Source: Oscillospiraceae bacterium
GTDB lineage: Bacteria > Bacillota > Clostridia > Oscillospirales > Ruminococcaceae
Assembly: GCA_017460955.1 (NCBI GenBank)
Contig: JAFTZY010000005.1
Location: 1-64,000 of the forward strand
Length of the DNA stretch: 64,000 nucleotides
Reading direction: 5' to 3'
Position numbers and translations under genes: made by a program. Of this stretch, positions 53,390 to 61,300 are shown in pieces; the first letter of the stretch is position 1; every line of letters starts with the position of its first letter. The notes below the pieces were generated by a model. It was not told the DNA's origin, did not search any database, and saw only the letters and a list, made by a program, of their open reading frames with translations.

Positions 53390-55234
53390 TCACTCCTCCT
53401 CCTTGCTGCGCTTCTTGGAGATGAGGTAGATGCCGGCTGCAACAGCAGTCACACCGCCGCCGACTACGAAGAGGGTCGTGCCCATGCCGCCGGTGGAGGG
53501 GAGGGTGGAGTTCTTGAAGTTCTGAATAGTATCCACACCGAGACCGCCAGCATCTTCACCGTTCAACGTTGCCAGTTCATTGCCTGTTGCGTTGTAAGTG
53601 TCGGAAATTGTCTTTTCATCAGCAGTTGTCTTTGGAGAATAAGTAGCAGGAGCACTTTCCTCGGCAATGCTGTAAGTCTTGGTATCGTCCAGACCAATCA
53701 GATAATACTTTGTATGGGTTGTATCGTTGGCATCACCGATTGTCTGAGTTGCATTTGCGTCCGTAGACTTAGCCACACGATAGTAAAGCGTATCGTTCGA
53801 TGCAGTCAGGGGAGTATCATCAGCGGTCTTAACCTTTGCGAGTGCAGCAGTAAGAGCATCGCCTGTCAACGGTACAAAATACAGCTTGCTGCTACCAACA
53901 GACACAGAGAATGTTGCACCTGCGAGGGGCTGATTGTTCTCATCCGTCTTGTCAATTTCGTAAGTATATGTCCACTCATAAACCGTATCATCAGGAGTAT
54001 TGCTGGTACTGTTATCGCCAGAACCGCTCTGATTCGGGTTATTGCTGTATGTCAGGTTTGCTGTGTTGGGGTTATTCTGCTGACCATTAACACCACCAGA
54101 AACGAGAGCATCTGCATTGAGGGTAGCCTGATAGTAAGTGTAGATATAACCGCCGGTAACATTAGTCAAATCAGTAATATCACTGCTTGCCAGTAAGCAC
54201 TCCTTGAGGTCAACAAAGTTCACTGTCAACGTCTGTCCACTTGCAGTAACATCCGGCTTTGCGACACCTGTATCAGTTGTCTCTGCAGTAAGGTCTGTCA
54301 CATAAGCGCCATTCTTATCAAAGACCTCAATCTTAGTTACACCAGCAGTTGCGTCGTAAGTAAGACCCTCACTGAAAGTATCGTTAATCTGATACTTGTA
54401 TGTCTCATACTCGGACATATCCGGAATGTAAGTCTTGATGCAGTAGTACACAGTATCACCGATCTGGTTGTCACCGACATCCGCCCAGCCATTACCGGTC
54501 ACAGTCGTATTAAACGTAGGAGCTGTATTATTTTCTGTATTCGGTGCGTCTGTTGTGGAATCATTATGCCAAATCTTCTTCTCAAGTGTCGGCGCATCGG
54601 TCTTGATTTTTACTGTCTGATTGCTAACAACCTGAAGAATAAACTTAGAAGAAGCATCGTTGCTTGTAGAACCAATTTCTGTAGTATCCTTAATGAAGTA
54701 GTAACCACCATTGAGTCCAGTAAGCGTTGCGGCATCACCATTTCCCGCATAGGTCTGAGTAGCCGTCAAAGTGGAGGAGATGGCGTCAATTGCTGCTGCT
54801 AACTTTGCAGCATCAGCTGCACTTGTGAGTTCGCCAAGAGCTTCTGCAACCTGATACGGAGTTGATGGTGTAGCAGGGGATTCAGCTGTCGAGGGCTGAA
54901 GTGCCGCTACCTTCGTCTTAGTAGAATCAGAAGCAAAGGCTGTCTTCACTACAGTGATAAACGCATCCTGCTTTGTGGCAGTATCCAGCGCAGCACCCCA
55001 AGTGAAAGCACTATCAGTACCAGTAAGCGTCTGAGCATTATCTTCTTCATTCGGAGTACCAGCAATCAGCTGATATGCACTGAAAGAATGTGTCTTTGCG
55101 GAAACTTTGCCGTTGTCGTTGATAGTTACCGTGTAGCCTTCCGCACTTGCCGTCATCATAAAGCTCGGGGCTGCCAGTGTAGCCGCCAGTGTCAAAGCTG
55201 CGATCATCGCTGCGATTCTTCTTGTTTTTTTCAT
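53390..55234 (-). CDS. Major pilin (LPSTG backbone, isopeptide-type)
   Basis: 614 residues from ATG 55234 with AAGGAG 7 bases upstream. A signal peptide precedes a pilin N-domain (TVTINDNGKVSAKTHSFSAYQ) ending in ILQVVSNQTVKIKTDAPTLEKKI, whose lysine lies where fimbrial backbones carry the linking Lys. D2-type (IWHNDSTTDAP, VYYCIKTYIPDMSEY) and Cna-B-type (YTYEIDKTDENNQPLAGATFSV, YSIAEESAP) domains follow. The sorting signal is LPSTG (codons 53489-53503), with a membrane helix and KKRSKEEE. It should form the pilus shaft after polymerisation by the class C sortase. Base composition is clearly AT-richer than genes left of 50 kb. Confidence 0.92.
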   Translation of the reverse strand: MKKTRRIAAMIAALTLAATLAAPSFMMTASAEGYTVTINDNGKVSAKTHSFSAYQLIAGTPNEEDNAQTLTGTDSAFTWGAALDTATKQDAFITVVKTAFASDSTKTKVAALQPSTAESPATPSTPYQVAEALGELTSAADAAKLAAAIDAISSTLTATQTYAGNGDAATLTGLNGGYYFIKDTTEIGSTSNDASSKFILQVVSNQTVKIKTDAPTLEKKIWHNDSTTDAPNTENNTAPTFNTTVTGNGWADVGDNQIGDTVYYCIKTYIPDMSEYETYKYQINDTFSEGLTYDATAGVTKIEVFDKNGAYVTDLTAETTDTGVAKPDVTASGQTLTVNFVDLKECLLASSDITDLTNVTGGYIYTYYQATLNADALVSGGVNGQQNNPNTANLTYSNNPNQSGSGDNSTSNTPDDTVYEWTYTYEIDKTDENNQPLAGATFSVSVGSSKLYFVPLTGDALTAALAKVKTADDTPLTASNDTLYYRVAKSTDANATQTIGDANDTTHTKYYLIGLDDTKTYSIAEESAPATYSPKTTADEKTISDTYNATGNELATLNGEDAGGLGVDTIQNFKNSTLPSTGGMGTTLFVVGGGVTAVAAGIYLISKKRSKEEE

Positions 55235-55253
55235 AATAATTCTCCTTATCATT

Positions 55254-55292
55254 GTAGTCGTGTCCGGGACGGGGGCCGCCCCGGACGGGGCT
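55254..55292. other. Intra-operon hairpin between adhesin and pilin
   Basis: gtccggg paired with cccggac flanks a GC-rich loop, 20 bases upstream of the pilin start. No T-run, so it is more likely a message-processing or stability element than a full terminator. No separate promoter was recognised for the pilin. Confidence 0.5.
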
Positions 55293-55331
55293 TACTGCGT
55301 TCGTTTTCTTGTATCACGTGCCTTCCGGTGT

Positions 55332-58300
55332 CTATCCAGAATACCACCTCCGGCGCCTGATCGTTGCATATCCGGCTGCGGATAACAGCAGCAGCAATCC
55401 GCCTACCATGTAGTAGATGCGCGTGCCTGTGCCGCCGGATTCGGGGAGTTCGACGGAGTCAGACTCCATGGGCGTGTTCTTAATGGTAATAAGCGGGTTA
55501 TCACCGGGCTTTGCAGCTTTGATGCTGTAGTCCGTTTCGCTTTCGCCATCTGTGAACGAGTAGCTCACGGTATATCCTGCAACCGTCTTTCCGTTGATCT
55601 CAATTTCCTCAACCCAGTAGTAGTAGCTTTGCAGCGTGCCGTCAGTGTTCACCTTGTAAACAGGGAGTCCTGTGACCAGCTTCTGCCAGCTGTTGGCTGA
55701 TGTCATCGTGATGTCCATGAAGCCGCTTTCGTTGAAGTCGGCGGTTACTGCCTGTGTGTCCTCTGTGCCGTTCGATGCACTCAGTGGCTGCGATGTGTAG
55801 TTAAGCGCTGCACCGAGACGGAGCGTGTTAGAGGTGAAGCGGGAGAGGAGTTTGCGGGATTGAGTATTGAGAGTGCCTGAAGAATCTGTGCTAACAGAAT
55901 AGCTATTTATCTTCAAACCTATGCTATTTTGCCAGCCATTATACCACCATACTTGAAATTCAACATCGGATAGCTCACTTGGAACATCAATAATAGCCGT
56001 AGCTTTACCTTCGCTATTCGTATATCCGTTGTAACCTTTATCATTAGGTGGTAGATTTGCCCAGCCACTGCTTGTATTTCCAGATACTACAATCTCAAAA
56101 TACTGATTGGAATTACCATTTACATCTTCAATATTTATGCTTACTTTTGAGTTAGCCGGAATCTTGACACTGCTCGGAAGTTTTGCAATCTTATTATTTG
56201 TATCAGTTGCCGTAAAATTGACTGACTTTATATCATCAGTCTCTTGATTATCGTTGTTATCTCCTCCACCGCCACTTTCATTTCCGCCACCAGAGCTATA
56301 ATTTGTGTTGTTAATGGTATAAGTCGATCCATCTGTGAAAATAACTACAAGTTTTTGAATCTCAGTAGGTCGAGATGTCCAGCAACCAACACCAGTAATT
56401 CCAGTAGTCCCTTGCGAATAACCTCTTATAGCAATGTTATCATTCGTAGTATAAGTATTATTGTTATTAAGGCTATCCGGCTTGAGATAGGTATTTGTGT
56501 CATTATTGTAATCGGGATATTGCCCATTCAGTGAATTTCTAAAATATGTCGATACATTGCTTATTTCTTTTGTGCTGTAGTCAGAAGGCACTGGGATTTC
56601 ATGCCAAGTGCGAGCATTCAACCCATATGTTGTAGACTGCGTCAAAATCTGTGAGCTATTATCGAAAACCGTAACGTTCAATTCATATGTCGAATTATCA
56701 TCAGTTCTCGTAATAGTAATCTTTGTATCGCCTTCTGCAACGCCTTCCACATTTCCGTTGTTGTCAACAGTAGCAACACCTTCATCATGGGATTCATAGG
56801 TGAATGTCCCATAATTCGGGGATGGCTGAATCTGTGCCGTCCCATCCACTGCAACCATTATATCATCAGCTGTGAAGTTAGGATAAACTACAGAAACAGA
56901 TACCTGATTGGATATCACCGGTATACCATTGTAAGTATACGATGCAGTGACATATGTTTCACCATAGCTTACAGGTGTAATCACACCGTTAGCATCAATT
57001 GTCAGAATACCCGTGTCATTACTTGTAAATGTCACATCTGCTGCATTCAGTGTAGTTGGCGTATCCTCACCCGGCGGCGTGAACTGAATGCTCGCCACGT
57101 TCGGTCCCGATGTCCCCATCGTTGCTTGAGCGGAACTCAGCGTTATCGCCAGTGTCGGGTTATCTACGATCTCCACATTCACCGTGATCTTCTGACCGCT
57201 GCCGTCTGTGAAAGTAACTGTAGTCCTATCGCCGACTTTCGCACCCTTTGCACCTTCTGTACTCTCTGCGGGTTTGATTTTCCATACTTTTTGGCTGCTG
57301 TCCTGTGCCGCTGCTACTGCGCCGCCGCCTTCGTTAGCTTTGTCGTTGTTTACCGCAGACTTAACAGCCTTGTTTGATGTGATTTCAATCCCGTCCGTAT
57401 TTCCAATCGGTATCTGAATCGTGCTTCCGTCCTCTACATTCAATGCAAGCGTAAGTGGGTTCTTCTGTGCGTTCTCGGAATCAGCAATCGTCTCACGGTA
57501 CAACCGAACTTTGATGTTATCTCCAGTATGATCGTTTGTATCGTCCCATATCTTCTTGATACTCAGCTCTGTTGTCTTGATCGTGTTGTTGATCGTGACT
57601 GTTCCGCTGTCAGCTGCAAGCTGTCCGTTATGCTCGTAGGTGACCTTGCTGATATACTGCTTGTCGTTTTCGGACAGTGTGTAGAATGTACCGCCGGAGC
57701 CGAGAACGTGTGTGCCAAGCTCCTTGATATAGTAAACATATTCTACACCAAGTGAATTCTTTTCAGGAAGGTCAGGAATTGCAAGCCGATAGCCGTTAGA
57801 CTTTTCAAGCGTGTAGGTTCCGTACGGCGTTCCGCTGAATTGTGTCGAGATGTCAGCGTCTGTTCCCGGCATGGAGATGTCGGTGGGGTTTTCTCTTGTG
57901 GTCGCATCTGCACCCACATAGATTTTATTGATCTCCGTATAGAATGTGTTTGCAATTGCTCTGTAGCCCGTAGCATCAGGGTGACAGCCATCGACCAAGT
58001 TGTTTCCTACTGCCGAATACACATCAACCAGCACGATATTCTTGCCTTGCTGCTTATATTCGCTCACGAGATTCGTCAGCATTGTGTTGTATTCACTGAC
58101 CAGATCATCCCAAGCCTTCTGAATGGGAACTTCATTTGCAGCGGAGTTACCTGTGTAGGACTGTGCGATGTCTCTGCTGTTGCTCCATGTAAGAGCCATA
58201 AAACGTGGGATCTTACCAATCATTAGCACAGCATCATCCTTTGCCGCTCCCGAATCTCCTATAAAGCTATCAATCAGATTTCGCATCTTGCTCTCCAAGG

Positions 58301-61300
58301 AATCCCCAGAGTCTGAAGTGATCGCAACATCAGAATTGATGATATCATTCGTTCCGGCAATCACACAGATAATGTCAGCAGAAGAGATGCTGGAATCATA
58401 CTGAATCTGTCCTCTAATGTCATCGATTTTACGTCCGTTTTCAGCAACTTTGTAAACATTTGAGTTATTGTAGCCGGTTTCAGAAGTTAGGAAATCACTC
58501 TGCAACAGATTGGGATACGTATTCACTTCAGCTACATAGCCTTCATATGTACCCTTTGTAATCGAGTCCCCATACGCTGCAACCTTAATCGCTGACGGCT
58601 TATCAAGATGAAGTTCTCCGGCGATGGTTTCCGTTTTCAATTTCTGATAAACCTGAACCTGAATGGTATCCGGAAGAGGCTCAACCTTTGTGCTGTCATA
58701 TCCGCCTGCTGTAGAATCAGTTATTATTTCTTTTCCTTCTGCATCCCACCATTTCTTTTGTACTGTCAGTTCTGTCGGAAGACTGTTGGTGATTGTGGTT
58801 ACCTGTCCGGCAGATGTTGTCGTTTTGCTGTATGTGACTGTGTAACCATCCGGTACGGACTTCTCTACGACATAGTAATAGTAATTGTTTTCACCATCAC
58901 TATAGGGAAGGTCAGACCATGTATACTTCCACAGCACACTCTCATCTGTCTGCTTGCCGAGTGTCACTTCATAGTCGATCACAGAAAGTGTGATCTCCTG
59001 TGTTGAGTCATCATCAAATGTAATTGTAATCTCACCGCTGGTAATTTCTGTTCCATTAAATGTTACATTCTTATTGCCATGAGATTCTGTAATACCTTCC
59101 GGCAGACTGGTTATGCTCTTTATGTCCTTATCAAATGTCAGGATTGTAGAGCTACCCTTCTTTATCAGCTTTACCTTATCGTTGGATTTGATGTAATTAC
59201 TGGTAAACACACCATCCACCGCAGCTCCTGCCGCAATTTGACTAAGCTGCTCATTCGTAAGGTTGGAACTGGTAGACTGCACAAGCATCATCGTCAGTGT
59301 ATCGTTGCTGTGATCCTTGTCTCCGTCCTTCCAGACCTTCTGTACGACTGCATCCGTTGTATCAGAGCTGATGTCCGTATTGATGATTTCGAGAACACCC
59401 GTACCGTTTTCGATAATTCGATTCGTTTGCGGTGATAAATACCGCCCATACATCGAAGTTTTCTGTTCTGTTGTAAGATTCTCCCGAATCTCAAAATTGT
59501 CAAACTCTGCTAAATGATATGTCTCACCATCTGTGCCTTTGACTTCAGTAGGAAGCACATATTGGTATGGGGTTGTAGATGTGGATGTCAGTTGTTTAAC
59601 AGGAAGATCAAGCTCAATTTTACTGCTGCCTTTGATACCGTAGACCGTAAATCCAACTGCCATCGGATTGTTTGAATCCACATCCTTCGGCGGTGTCACC
59701 GGTCGGCCATTCAAATCGACCCATAGCTTCTTAACAACGATGCCCTCAGAGTTATTGACGTGAACTGTTGTACCATCAGTATTAGCACCGTTTCCAGTAT
59801 ATACTGGCTTGAAGGGACCTTCAGTTCCATTGTTCAGATACTTTCCTGTGGCCTCATCGTAGGTATAGAGCGTACCATTTTTATCCTTGTAGCTCCACTC
59901 GCGTACAAAGTAGTAAACCGCACTTCCCCTATTACCTGTTGGCAAATCGCTCCATGTTGCTGTATTTGTCTCATTCTCTGCCTTATATTCGATTTTTTTA
60001 ACAGGATCATAGTTAGCTGCTACATCTATTGTATCACTCGTAACAAGCTTCATACCGGTGCCTTTTTTGTTGTTTGCCCAGTACAATCTGAAAGTTACTT
60101 CAGATACTTGCGGTAGCTTATCGTCAGAACCACTGAATGTCTTCTCTGCCTGAATCGTGATGTTCTTGCTGTTCTTAATGTTAATTCTTTTGCCTTCAGT
60201 GATCGAGTTAATATTGCCTTTTGCTTCTGCCGGAGCCTTTGTTCGGTCAAAATCATCGTAGGCGTAATAGAAAACAAAGCTCGCATTATCTGTCAAAGTT
60301 CGATTTGTCCAATTCGGCTGCGTGTAGCCAGTCGGAGCGACAATCTCAACAAACTTATAGAGTGTGTTACTCTTTAGGTCAAATTCGTGAACATTCTCCT
60401 TGTCATCCTTTGTGGATTCATCGTCCTTCTCAGCAAACTTCAGGAGTGCCGTACCCGTAGGATATTTGTCATCTGCCTCAAGATAACCGGTATAAGGCGA
60501 ATCGGGGAATGTTAATTCACGATGATTCTTTTCGCTCGTCGTACCTGCACCAGTGGTGATCGTTCTAATGCTTTTCAGATATACCCACTGCTTTGTTTCC
60601 ACATCATACTTAGCAACTGCAAACGAAGCACTCAGATAATCCAGATTGTCATTGCCATATTCCGTCTTGTAGATCTTCGGATAGCGAAGCGCTTGTACCT
60701 TTGCACCCGATGTATTCAAGTCATTTTCGTCAACGCTCGAATCACCGTCGCCGTTGGCTTCTTCAAACGATGCTGTATTGCCGAATTTCACCACATCATC
60801 ATTCGCCGCATTACCAGTTGCATTGGGAGTCCAGCCGTCGACACGGTAGGAATATACGATCTGCACCGGCGTTTCATCAGGAACAGTGAGGGTGAGAACT
60901 GCGGGAACCGTTTTGGTTATCGTTGCGGAGACAATTTCAAACGAACTCTGATAATCATTTAGCTCATATACATAGGCAGAAGCTGACGGTACTGTCATGC
61001 TCACTTCTGTAATACCACTACTTTGATCCAAACTCAGCTTATTATATCCGATATCGACCTGTCCTAAATTCTCATTGTTGACCGTCTTAGCAAATAAATT
61101 CAGCTGATTATTTGATTTAGATGATTGATACTTCAATACCAAAGTAAGCTGATCGCCCGGTGAAAGTGCAGTTGTTCTCCATATCTTTCCGTCTGTATCG
61201 TATTTCGCCCATTTCGAGACATCCATCTGCTGGGCTGTCTCCGTCTTATACTCCACCGTGTATCCAAGCTGTGCTTTCATGGAATTACTTGTATCCGCTT

